Of a stretch of DNA of 27,012 nt, positions 1 through 7,915 are shown one piece after another. Positions within the stretch are counted from its first letter, which is position 1. Each line of letters begins with the position of its first letter. The stretch covers positions 1 to 27,012 of the forward strand of contig CAZJAT010000026.1 in assembly GCA_964544145.1 (NCBI GenBank), given 5' to 3'. The position numbers and the translations under genes were made by a program. This DNA is from CAZJAT01 sp964544145 (GTDB lineage Bacteria > Hydrothermota > 32-111). The notes beneath the pieces are model-generated. The model searched no databases. It was not told where the DNA came from and saw only the letters and a program-made list of their open reading frames with translations.

Positions 1-25
1 TCCTGATAGTAGAATAACACATATA

Positions 26-52
26 CCGTCCCCGGCATCTTACCGGGGACGG
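26..52 (-). terminator. GC-rich hairpin, probable terminator of the TPR/cyclase operon
   Basis: A perfect 10-bp inverted repeat, CCGTCCCCGG - CATCTTA - CCGGGGACGG, sits 58 nt beyond the stop codon of the last TPR gene and stands out in AT-rich surroundings. Read on the minus strand the stem is followed by TATATGTGTTATTCT, which is T-rich but not a clean T tract, so an intrinsic terminator is likely but not certain. It could also act on transcripts arriving from the left of the window. Confidence 0.55.
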
Positions 53-109
53 ATTCTATATCCCTGTATCTGCATTATTTATCAATGGTATATCAATCCA
101 TATACATAT

Positions 110-1381
110 TTAAATATCAAGTTCTTTTATTCTTTTAACTGCAATATTGTACTGTTCTTTGCCTGCCCTGTCTTCACCTAATTTAATCAATGCCTTATAA
201 TACTTCTTGCTTTCTCTATAATTCTTTAAACAAAAGAATGCATCAGCAATCTGTCCCAATACAATGACTATTTTCCCATGATCACTTTTCTTTCTATATG
301 CAGATAAGCAAACATCTAAAAATGGAATAGCTTTCTTATACTGTTTCATTGCCAGATAAATCTCTCCAATACTCTGTTTACATTTTATTATACCGCTTTC
401 ATCATTAATAGTCTTCCTGATATCTAATGATTCCACGCAATATCTAAGCGCCTTTTTGTAATTATCTATATTCTTGTAATAATTACCAATATTGTTTAAT
501 GTGCTTGCTACTCCATATTTTTCATTTATGCTCTTCCTTACCCTCAATGCATCCAAATAATATTTTATGGCATTTCCCTTATCATTCATATCTTCATATA
601 CAAAACCAAGATTATTCAATGATATACCAACACCTCTTATGTCTCCAATTTCTTTTCGAATATTCAATGATCTGTGAAATGCTTTAAGTGCAATCCTGAA
701 TTTCCCTTGAAAAAAATTTAATACTGCAATATTATTCAGTATGGTTGCAATGCCCTCTTTATCTCCAATACTCTCAATAATTTCCAATGACATATGATTA
801 AACTCAATTGCTTTGTCCAGTTGTGATTCTGCCTGAAAAACATTTGCAATATTATTAAGTGCAGCACCCTCAATTTGCTTATCTTTAATTTTCTTTGCCA
901 AATTCAATGATATTTTATGATATTTTAATGCCCTCTTATAATCATTTAAAAAATCCGAATATATGATACCCATATTAGTGGCATTGTCTGCTTCATTCTT
1001 TAAATCCTTCAAATCCTTGCTTATTTCTATAGCTCTGTTATAGAATTTAAAAGCACTGTCTGTTTCCCCTCTGTACATATGATAATCTCCCAGGTAACCC
1101 ATTATCGCCGACATTCCTGATTTATTATCCAATTTCTCATATATATTCAGTGCTTTTTCTGCATTTTTTTTCATTTTTCCGTATTGACTGGTTTTATCAT
1201 AGACAAAACTCATCAACTCATATGCCTGAGCAAGGATTTGATTATCATTCATTCGTCTGGAAATCTTGAGATTGTGTTTTGCATCCTTAAGTGCTTTATC
1301 ATTCTGTCCGATTAAATTAAAAACCTCTGCTCTGTTTGATAATGCATGCAAATAATGTTTGATATTTTTGTTTATATTCAT
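110..1381 (-). CDS. Tetratricopeptide repeat protein (last gene of the cyclase chain)
   Basis: An all-helical TPR protein of about 423 residues with no signal peptide, membrane segment or enzymatic domain. Around ten units of about 40 residues repeat the pattern IGDKxGIAxxLNNIGxxYxxxGxxxKALxYxxxSLxIRK, the long TPR_12-like form common in Rap/LGN-type scaffolds. The likely role is protein-protein binding in the cytoplasm; the partner is unknown. An upstream ATG at 1405 is also in frame, but I chose the ATG at 1381 because it forms an ATGA overlap with the TGA of the preceding gene, which points to translational coupling. The first 330 residues align co-linearly with the preceding TPR protein, starting from the motif LSNRAEVFNLIG against LFERAQAYMFIG, so the two are tandem paralogues. 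Both resemble the TPR tail normally joined to cyclase-ATPase proteins. The TPR fold is certain; the function is inference. Confidence 0.85.
   Translation of the reverse strand: MNINKNIKHYLHALSNRAEVFNLIGQNDKALKDAKHNLKISRRMNDNQILAQAYELMSFVYDKTSQYGKMKKNAEKALNIYEKLDNKSGMSAIMGYLGDYHMYRGETDSAFKFYNRAIEISKDLKDLKNEADNATNMGIIYSDFLNDYKRALKYHKISLNLAKKIKDKQIEGAALNNIANVFQAESQLDKAIEFNHMSLEIIESIGDKEGIATILNNIAVLNFFQGKFRIALKAFHRSLNIRKEIGDIRGVGISLNNLGFVYEDMNDKGNAIKYYLDALRVRKSINEKYGVASTLNNIGNYYKNIDNYKKALRYCVESLDIRKTINDESGIIKCKQSIGEIYLAMKQYKKAIPFLDVCLSAYRKKSDHGKIVIVLGQIADAFFCLKNYRESKKYYKALIKLGEDRAGKEQYNIAVKRIKELDI
486..860 (-). repeat. Coding tandem repeat with exact 120-bp period (TPR units)
   Basis: The element read on the plus strand as CCAATATTGTTTAAT recurs as CCAAGATTATTCAAT, GCAATATTATTCAGT and GCAATATTATTAAGT, starting at 486, 606, 726 and 846, exactly 120 bp apart. 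Each copy encodes the LNNI helix of one 40-residue TPR unit. The next copy (about 969) is displaced by one extra codon. The repetition is conserved at DNA as well as protein level. Confidence 0.7.
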
Positions 1382-2913
1382 TTCTCTTTTATTTCTTCTA
1401 AGCATTTATTCAACCAATATGTTGAATTTAATTTTCTAAATATCATTATTGCTTTTTTACAATATTTATTATACTCCTTTTTCTTTTTCGTGTTCATTTG
1501 ATTAAACAAACTGTATTTGAACCAATATATCTGTGCTAATTTATATTGTATTTTCAATCTCTTATAAATTATTTTCGCTTCTTCTAACAGTTTTTCCGCC
1601 TCTGATAATTTACCTAACATTGCACTGCTCAAACCCTTTATCATTAAAGCATCAGCATATTCCTCCGGACAGTCTCTGCTGCATGCATTTTTCACTGCAG
1701 CATCAGTTATATGATAAGATTTCAGTGCATTTTCCTTAACATCAATTCCCAATTCTGATTGTTTTAAATAAATTTTTCCTTCAACAATTTTTAGCCTTAT
1801 CTCCAGATCTGGACTATTTACTTCACTAAGTAATTTTTGTGTTTTTGACAGATACTTATTTGCCAATCTGATGTTTTCCATTAATATATATACATTTGTA
1901 ATACATATCAGGTTTTCAATACAACCAATTGTATCTTTAATTTCATCTGTTATATTCAGTGATTCCTTAAAACATTCAAGACTCTTTTTATAATGGGATA
2001 ATATTATTTTTGTCATACCTATATTATATAAGATATCAGCAATTCCTCTTTTATCACCTATGGCTTTTTTTATTTCCATTGATTCATAATAATATTCAAG
2101 AGCTTTTGATAACTGTCCCTTCTCAGATAATATAAATCCAATATTACTTAGTAATGTTGAAATTCCACGCCTATCACCCAATTCTTTTCTGACTTTTAGT
2201 GAATTATAAAAATATTTTAAAGCATCATTACTTTTATTCATTCTATAATTTATCGCTCCTAAATTATTTATTATAGAACCATAAGCCTGTTTGTCGCCAA
2301 TATCCATACATATAAGTAAAGCCTTGTTAATACTACTTATTGCAACATCATGATTCCCCTGTTTCCATGCAATGAGACCAATATTATTATATGCTGCTGA
2401 TTCGCTCTGCTTTTCATCAATAATTCTTGCAATTTGAAGGGATTTTTTTGCACATTCCATTGATTTGTCAAGTTCTCCCAAATCAGCATAATTGAGTCCC
2501 AAATGTGTCAATGTATGCGATTGTTGTATTCTGTCTTCTGTTTTTTCTGATATTAGTAAAGCTTCATAAAAACATTTCATGGCTTTTTTGTATTTTCCAA
2601 TATTTGAATAGTAAAGACCAAGACTATCCCATGCTGACATTATTCCTTTTCTATTTCCTATTCTCTGAAACAATCTCCTTGCTGTCATGATGTCTTTTTT
2701 CATTTCTGTATAATCACCTTCTGTACTATGTATACTGCTCATCATAATATTAAATTGAGCAATTAAATGTTTGTCTCCATCATTTTTTGCAAATTCAATG
2801 CCTCTATTGATATCATTTATTGACATCTCTATATTACCTATAAACATATATGCCTGAGCCCGTTCAAATAATGCTTTTTTGTGTAATTCCCTACATTTAT
2901 CTCTTTTTATCAA
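1378..2913 (-). CDS. Tetratricopeptide repeat protein following the cyclase
   Basis: A TPR protein of 511 residues. Residues about 10 to 340 form regular 40-residue units (for example GDKRGIADILYNIG and LGDRRGISTLLSNIG); the rest is less regular helical sequence ending in a Lys-rich region. It has no signal peptide or membrane segment. The start is a TTG at 2913, with GGA six bases upstream; no ATG occurs in frame before Met23. The preceding cyclase stops only 11 nt upstream with TAA, directly followed by a four-codon ATG...TGA mini-frame whose TGA overlaps this TTG. The cyclase ends in the middle of a TPR domain (YTRAIESYEKLNIK), and this protein begins exactly where such a domain would continue (KKALFERAQAYMFIGN). 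The pair therefore looks like a cyclase-ATPase-TPR protein split into two coupled genes, or one broken by a frameshift. Function in cAMP signalling is inferred from context. Confidence 0.83.
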   Translation of the reverse strand: MIKRDKCRELHKKALFERAQAYMFIGNIEMSINDINRGIEFAKNDGDKHLIAQFNIMMSSIHSTEGDYTEMKKDIMTARRLFQRIGNRKGIMSAWDSLGLYYSNIGKYKKAMKCFYEALLISEKTEDRIQQSHTLTHLGLNYADLGELDKSMECAKKSLQIARIIDEKQSESAAYNNIGLIAWKQGNHDVAISSINKALLICMDIGDKQAYGSIINNLGAINYRMNKSNDALKYFYNSLKVRKELGDRRGISTLLSNIGFILSEKGQLSKALEYYYESMEIKKAIGDKRGIADILYNIGMTKIILSHYKKSLECFKESLNITDEIKDTIGCIENLICITNVYILMENIRLANKYLSKTQKLLSEVNSPDLEIRLKIVEGKIYLKQSELGIDVKENALKSYHITDAAVKNACSRDCPEEYADALMIKGLSSAMLGKLSEAEKLLEEAKIIYKRLKIQYKLAQIYWFKYSLFNQMNTKKKKEYNKYCKKAIMIFRKLNSTYWLNKCLEEIKEK

Positions 2914-2924
2914 TAAGTTTCCAT

Positions 2925-5612
2925 TTATTTAATATTCAGTTTTTCATATGACTCAATTGCTCTTGTGTAGAACTCAATCGCTTCATCATTTGCATATACA
3001 TTCTTTGCTTTATCCCCTGCCTTTACAGAATATTGAAGTGATTTTTCATAGTTTCTGGATAAATAATAATGATATGATAAAATACCAAGATGCTCATCAA
3101 TATTATTCTTGTGAATTCTTTCAATGAATTTTGCTACATGTTGATGCAACTCTCTCTTCCGCTCAAAGGATAGTGTATTATATGCTGTTTCACATGTAAG
3201 TATATGCTTAAAAATGTAGCGGTTTTTATTTTCATCTATTTTCAACAGGTCAAGAGAACGGAGGATCTTGAGTGATTTATCTAATTGTTTTTCATCAGTA
3301 TATATCCCTTTCAGTACATATGCATCAAACTCCCTGCCTAGAACTGACGCGATCTGTACTACATCTCTTTCAATTAAATCCATTCTATCAATCCTTGATA
3401 ATATTACTCCCTCAACTGAATCAGGCAATTTAATATCTTCTATATTACCAGAAAATCTCCACTTTTTCTTTTCATAAAAAATATATCCCTGTTCAATCAT
3501 TGATTTTATAATTTCCTCAATATAAAAAGGATTTCCTTGAGATTTTTTTACTAACAATGTTTTTAATGTCTTTGGCAATTGCTTTATTTTCAGAAGATTT
3601 TCTACTAGTTCAAGTGTTTCATTTTCCGACAATTCTTTCATTATGAATTCTGTACAATTTTTCTTTACCATAAATTCTAATTTTTCTTTTATTGGCCTAT
3701 ATGCAAGTAAAAACAAAACTTTCTGCTCTTCAATATTCCTTATAATATAATTCAGCAATTCCATTGATATTGAGTCAGCCCAATGTACATCCTCCATAAT
3801 TATACATATAGGTTTTTTTGATGAATATTTCACAATAATATTAAACACAATGTCAAAGAATTTTTGCTTCTTAATCTTACTGTCAAGATTCCTAACAATA
3901 TCATTCATCGGGAAATCTATGCCGAGAACCTCGCCTACAAGAGGAAGCCATGTATTTATTCCTTTCCCCATTTTGTTCATAACCTTCTTAATTTTATTTC
4001 TTTTCACTGTTTGAGAATCATCATTATTCAATTCAAATATCTTACTTAATATTTCTATCCAGGGGTAGTATGATAATGCTTTGCCATATGATACACAGTT
4101 TCCCTCAAAAATATTTAAACCGTTTTTTTCAGCAATATTCTTCAATTCGCCGATGACTCTTGATTTTCCCAGTCCAGCCTCACCTGTAAATGCGATAATT
4201 CTTCCGTTTTTTTTCTTTACGCTAATAATAGCATCTTTAAATCGCTGTATTTCATCTTTATGTCCTATAAGTTTTTTGCTCTCAGAAATCCATTGCCCCA
4301 CATTACTTTTTGATGCTATTTTTTCTACTTGTTTTTCAAAAATATAATTAGAAATTTTACCTGTTTTACCTTTAAATACTTTCCCTCGTGTTTTCTTGAA
4401 GTCAAATAAATGTACAGTTTTTCTGTATACATTCTCTCCAACGGTTATTTCTCTTGTTCCGGCTTTTGCTGTTATCCTTGCTGCAGTATTAACTGTATCT
4501 CCCATAACCGTGTATTCCCTTCTGATATTAGACCCAATTGGAGTACCATAAATAAGACCTGAATTAATGCCTATTCGCAAATCAATATCAGCAAGTTTTT
4601 TTTCTGCAAGCATTTCGCGTGCAAACATTATTGCGTGGCGCTCATCATTTTCTAATTTTGTTGGAAATCCAAAAATTATAAGTGCCCTGATTCCATCTTT
4701 ATAGAAATCAATTTTATTTACCCATCCTCCGTATTTCTCGGACAATTTATCTAATGAAAAGCTGATATTATCCGCTATGGTATTAATTTTCTGAGCATCT
4801 CTATCAAATGGAATATTCCTAAAATGAATAAATACTACTGCCGCATTTCTATGTTCACCATCTTTTGAATTAAAGGTTTGCTTTATTTCTATTCGTCTTT
4901 CTAACCAGCCTGGCAAATACAGGAGTAATCGTTTCATTTCTTGACGCTGCTTAATGAGCGGTATTTTGTTTAATTTTGACCTATTGTGCATTACATTTGA
5001 TTTTTCAATGCTTTTTAATCTATATACACCTCTTTTAATTTCATCATACTCAATCTCGCTTGTATTTTTTCTAATAACATTGTCAAAAACTATTTCTTGC
5101 TTTTTTGCATAATCAAGTAGTTTTATCACCCTATAACATGTATTCCCTGCGAGCATAAAAAGACATTTTGTCTGATTGTAAAACATATATCCTTTTGTTA
5201 ATGCTATATGTATACTGATATTGAAAATACCCTGTGATGTTTTCACTTTAGATGATTTATTGACAAACTCAACTGCCTTGACTGAAGCCTCCAATGCCTG
5301 ATAATTTTGATCTTTTCCAAACACAGCAGTTATCGCATCCCCTCCGAAGAAAAAGATGTCGCCGCCGTATTTATCGATAATTTTAATTAACGGATTAAAG
5401 AATGAATTGATGATTTTTGATATTTCCTCAGAGCCCTCCTTGCCTGATGTAAGAAGTTTTTCACTCATAGCTGTAAATCCTGATACATCAGCACAAAAAA
5501 CAATACCCTCAAAGTATGAATTGCCCGGTTCTGCAGAATTTGCAATTCTTCTTGGTATAAATGACTGCGCTGATTTAAGCATATCTTCTATTTTTTGATT
5601 TGTTTCAATCAT
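2925..5612 (-). CDS. Soluble-adenylyl-cyclase-like protein: two class III cyclase domains plus ATPase, TPR stub
   Basis: Predicted cytoplasmic adenylate cyclase making cAMP from ATP, 895 residues, with the C1-C2-NTPase order of animal soluble adenylyl cyclase. C1 (about 34-180) has both metal-binding aspartates, Asp42 in ADVSGFT and Asp92 in FFGGDA, but its transition-state Asn/Arg region is degenerate (GNTCYRVIKL). C2 (about 256-425) lacks the first metal Asp (VFIHFRN) but keeps Lys300, Thr368, Asn375 and Arg379 (YTVMGDTVNTAAR), so the two halves complement each other at one active site. From memory of the human enzyme, Thr368 and Lys300 sit at adenine-recognition positions, favouring ATP over GTP. 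An AAA/STAND-type ATPase follows, with Walker A GEAGLGKS (477-484) and Walker B IIMEDVHWAD (Asp608). The protein then stops after one partial TPR, whereas relatives usually continue for hundreds of residues. The ATG at 5612 is preceded by GGAGG with four bases between. Confidence 0.9.
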   Translation of the reverse strand: MIETNQKIEDMLKSAQSFIPRRIANSAEPGNSYFEGIVFCADVSGFTAMSEKLLTSGKEGSEEISKIINSFFNPLIKIIDKYGGDIFFFGGDAITAVFGKDQNYQALEASVKAVEFVNKSSKVKTSQGIFNISIHIALTKGYMFYNQTKCLFMLAGNTCYRVIKLLDYAKKQEIVFDNVIRKNTSEIEYDEIKRGVYRLKSIEKSNVMHNRSKLNKIPLIKQRQEMKRLLLYLPGWLERRIEIKQTFNSKDGEHRNAAVVFIHFRNIPFDRDAQKINTIADNISFSLDKLSEKYGGWVNKIDFYKDGIRALIIFGFPTKLENDERHAIMFAREMLAEKKLADIDLRIGINSGLIYGTPIGSNIRREYTVMGDTVNTAARITAKAGTREITVGENVYRKTVHLFDFKKTRGKVFKGKTGKISNYIFEKQVEKIASKSNVGQWISESKKLIGHKDEIQRFKDAIISVKKKNGRIIAFTGEAGLGKSRVIGELKNIAEKNGLNIFEGNCVSYGKALSYYPWIEILSKIFELNNDDSQTVKRNKIKKVMNKMGKGINTWLPLVGEVLGIDFPMNDIVRNLDSKIKKQKFFDIVFNIIVKYSSKKPICIIMEDVHWADSISMELLNYIIRNIEEQKVLFLLAYRPIKEKLEFMVKKNCTEFIMKELSENETLELVENLLKIKQLPKTLKTLLVKKSQGNPFYIEEIIKSMIEQGYIFYEKKKWRFSGNIEDIKLPDSVEGVILSRIDRMDLIERDVVQIASVLGREFDAYVLKGIYTDEKQLDKSLKILRSLDLLKIDENKNRYIFKHILTCETAYNTLSFERKRELHQHVAKFIERIHKNNIDEHLGILSYHYYLSRNYEKSLQYSVKAGDKAKNVYANDEAIEFYTRAIESYEKLNIK

Positions 5613-5738
5613 ACATCCTCCAAACCATCATATAATACATATTAATATAGATTTTTATATTGTTTTTTCGCGTTTTAGTGGATTTGTTCTGCACTGTATC
5701 ATAAAATTTTCCTCATTTTATGAAAATCATTTAACTGA

Positions 5739-5767
5739 ATTATATATTAACAATAATGTAATGTAAA
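5739..5767 (-). promoter_or_regulatory. Sigma-70-type promoter for the cyclase/TPR chain
   Basis: Read on the minus strand, TTTACA (5767-5762) is separated by 17 bp from a perfect TATAAT (5744-5739). This implies a start near 5732 and a leader of about 120 nt. The leader contains an ATAAAAT-N7-ATTTTAT inverted repeat (5701-5721) that could be an operator or a weak hairpin. In DNA this AT-rich, chance TATAAT matches occur, but the spacing and -35 are good. Confidence 0.55.
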
Positions 5768-5787
5768 GTTATAATATATTTTTATCT

Positions 5788-5816
5788 TTTGCATTTTTTA
5801 AGTTTATTTGTATAAT
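5788..5816 (+). promoter_or_regulatory. Promoter candidate for the divergent TPR gene
   Basis: TTTGCA (5788-5793), 17 bp spacer and TATAAT (5811-5816). The predicted start near 5823 leaves a very short leader that begins about at the AAGGAG ribosome binding site. Its -35 box lies only 20 bp from the -35 of the opposing cyclase promoter, so one bound regulator could affect both. Confidence 0.4.
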
Positions 5817-5833
5817 ACAGAAAAGGAGATTCA

Positions 5834-7315
5834 GTGGGTTTAAATGAAAACAATATTAAAATGGATATTATCAATGCATATAAAGGCAGATCTCACGTTC
5901 ACCGATTGATAGGTATGTTTGAGCAGGCAGAAAAAGATCTCGACACTATGACTGAATTATCTGGGAATAAGAGGGATTTAACTGAAGCATTGATAGAGAA
6001 AGCAAATATGTTTTTCAGGCAGGGACGGGTAGATGAATGTGAACAAGCGGCAAGAAAAGCCATCAAATTGGGTAAGAGACTGAATATGAAGGACTTGGTT
6101 GCAGAGGCGCATATTCCTTTAGCACAAGCAATAAGAGCAAGGGGTGATTATAAGAAAGCATCTCTATTACTGGAAGAATCAATTGACATATTTTCAAATA
6201 GTACTAATAACAAGGGTTTATTTAAAGCAAAACGAATATATACCCATATGCTAAGTTCTAAAGGTGAGTTTAATAAAGCTATTGATATGCTCAGTGAAAT
6301 GAAAGCAAATCACTGGGACAGCATAAACCTGCATGACAGGACCTCTATATTAACAAATCTAGCAACATGTTATTCTCAGATCGGCGAATTGGACAAGGCC
6401 ATTGAACTTTACAAATATTCAATAAATCTCAAAGAACTGATAGGAGATAAAGTGGGTATTTCCATCTGCTATTACAGTTTATCTTTCACATATTATATGA
6501 AATACAATTATAAAGAAGCTCTAAAATGCGCTGAAAAATCACTGGAAATCTGTACAGAACTTAAAGATATATCCGGCATTTCCTATGCATACATTTCTAT
6601 TGCAAGCATAAATAAAAAACAGGGAAATTTTCTTAAAGCAATTAAATGTCATGAAAAATCAATGCAGGTTGGAGAACCAATGAATGATCTTCACATGATA
6701 TTATCCAATTCCATTGACCTTGGTTATCTGTACATTGATACGGGTGATTTTCTAAAAGCAGACAAACTAATCGCAGAAATCAATAGAAAAATCCGTTCTC
6801 TTGCTAATCCTTATTATAAATGCGCACTCTTAAAGCTTAAAATCGCCTCCTGCCGCAATAGACATGAATACAGTAAAATTAAAAAATATGCAAAACAGGG
6901 AATTGCCATTGCAGAAAAAAGCGGAATGAAAAATGATTATTATGATTTTTTAGCAACAATGGTTGAATTCGATGAGTCCAGTGCAAATAAAATACATTTT
7001 GATGAATTATACAGTAAAGCATATCTGTCTGGAAATATCAGTTTAAAGATAATTTCACTGCCCTCAATAATAATGTATAAATTAAACAATAACCATATAG
7101 AAGAAGCATTGCAGTATTCTGAAGAATATATACAATTGGTGAAAAAACTGCATGAATCTGTTTTTACTGTTAATGCCCTATATGTAAATGCAAAGATAAA
7201 AAAATTAATGAGAATACCTATTAACAGAGAACTTAAAGAAGCTAAAGCTCTGGCTGTCAAATATAAGCTAAAACCTCTTCTTAAGAAGATTGGGCAACTA
7301 GACTCATCAATTTAA
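5834..7315 (+). CDS. Tetratricopeptide repeat protein, divergent paralogue
   Basis: A TPR protein of 493 residues with no export signal. The GTG start is set by a strong AAAAGGAG ribosome binding site five bases upstream. Regular TPR units run from about residue 15 to 300 (for example IGELDKAIELYKYSINLKELIGDK and QGNFLKAIKCHEKSMQVGE); the last 190 residues are helical and less regular. Its N-terminus (AYKGRSHVHRLIGMFEQAEKDLDTM) matches the N-termini of the two minus-strand TPR proteins and again begins at the position where the TPR tail of a cyclase-ATPase would begin. I infer that it arose from the same duplicated tail, now inverted relative to the cyclase. A shared divergent promoter region suggests co-regulation. 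No enzymatic motif is visible. Confidence 0.85.
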   Translation: MGLNENNIKMDIINAYKGRSHVHRLIGMFEQAEKDLDTMTELSGNKRDLTEALIEKANMFFRQGRVDECEQAARKAIKLGKRLNMKDLVAEAHIPLAQAIRARGDYKKASLLLEESIDIFSNSTNNKGLFKAKRIYTHMLSSKGEFNKAIDMLSEMKANHWDSINLHDRTSILTNLATCYSQIGELDKAIELYKYSINLKELIGDKVGISICYYSLSFTYYMKYNYKEALKCAEKSLEICTELKDISGISYAYISIASINKKQGNFLKAIKCHEKSMQVGEPMNDLHMILSNSIDLGYLYIDTGDFLKADKLIAEINRKIRSLANPYYKCALLKLKIASCRNRHEYSKIKKYAKQGIAIAEKSGMKNDYYDFLATMVEFDESSANKIHFDELYSKAYLSGNISLKIISLPSIIMYKLNNNHIEEALQYSEEYIQLVKKLHESVFTVNALYVNAKIKKLMRIPINRELKEAKALAVKYKLKPLLKKIGQLDSSI

Positions 7316-7385
7316 TATCAGAATATTTTCGATTAGCGAATAATCATTTTTCATAATTAATTTTATTATTAAAATAGTAGATTAA

Positions 7386-7404
7386 GGGGGTTCAGAGAAC
7401 CCCC
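7386..7404. terminator. Hairpin between converging genes, probable bidirectional terminator
   Basis: GGGGGTTC - AGA - GAACCCCC forms an 8-bp stem with a three-base loop, 70 nt after the plus-strand TPR stop and 28 nt after the minus-strand pseudopilin stop. CTTT follows on the plus strand; on the minus strand the downstream sequence is AT-rich. Position and symmetry suit termination from both sides, though neither T tract is long. Confidence 0.6.
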
Positions 7405-7432
7405 CTTTGGATGTAAGGATGAAGACTTAATT

Positions 7433-7915
7433 TTATTTCTTTTTACTTTTTCCCGGAATTTCTTCAAGAATAAATGTATAATTATCATTAATTGAAAAAT
7501 AGAATTTTCCCTTATATATCGATTTGATGTATTTAACAAGCACTTTGTCTTTGGTAGTTACACTTATACCATACAGTACCCCGGTATAGGGATGTTTTGG
7601 GCTTCCATCATCCTTTGCCCAGTTTTCCCAGTCATATCGTACATCCAGTTCCGGTGTTCTTTTAAATTCAAATTCTTTGGGTAGATATGGTATTAATTCC
7701 TTTGGAACGCCACCGGGATAATAATCTGGAGGATATTTACCTGTTTCAGTAAAATAACCTATTGCTGCTGTTTGTATGACTTTGAAATCACCAATAACTG
7801 ATACTGCCTGAGCCATTTTCTTTGCTTTTATGTATTCCGGTATTGCAAGTGATGCCAAAATACCAATAATGCACAAAACCACCATTGTTTCTACAAGCGT
7901 AAATCCACGTTTCAT
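7433..7915 (-). CDS. Type IV pilin / type II pseudopilin-like protein
   Basis: A 160-residue prepilin. The N-terminus MKRG-FTLVETMVVLCIIG is a class III signal: short basic leader, cleavage expected after Gly4, mature Phe1 and the conserved Glu5, then a hydrophobic helix used both as membrane anchor and for filament packing. The mature globular part has YFTETGKYPPDYYPGG and VRYDWENWAKDD, resembling GspG-like pseudopilins or small pilins. It lacks the cysteine pair of many pilins and ends in a basic KSKKK. Its ATG overlaps the TGA of the preceding gene (ATGA), so it is the last, coupled gene of the motor/kinase operon. It is probably assembled by the linked ATPase. Whether it is the major subunit or a minor one cannot be told from sequence. 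No prepilin peptidase or platform protein is in the window. Confidence 0.88.
   Translation of the reverse strand: MKRGFTLVETMVVLCIIGILASLAIPEYIKAKKMAQAVSVIGDFKVIQTAAIGYFTETGKYPPDYYPGGVPKELIPYLPKEFEFKRTPELDVRYDWENWAKDDGSPKHPYTGVLYGISVTTKDKVLVKYIKSIYKGKFYFSINDNYTFILEEIPGKSKKK

Noticed and set aside
486..980. Regular repeats as a possible CRISPR array
   Set aside because: The 120-bp period matches 40-residue TPR units in an open frame. There are no short identical repeats with unique spacers.
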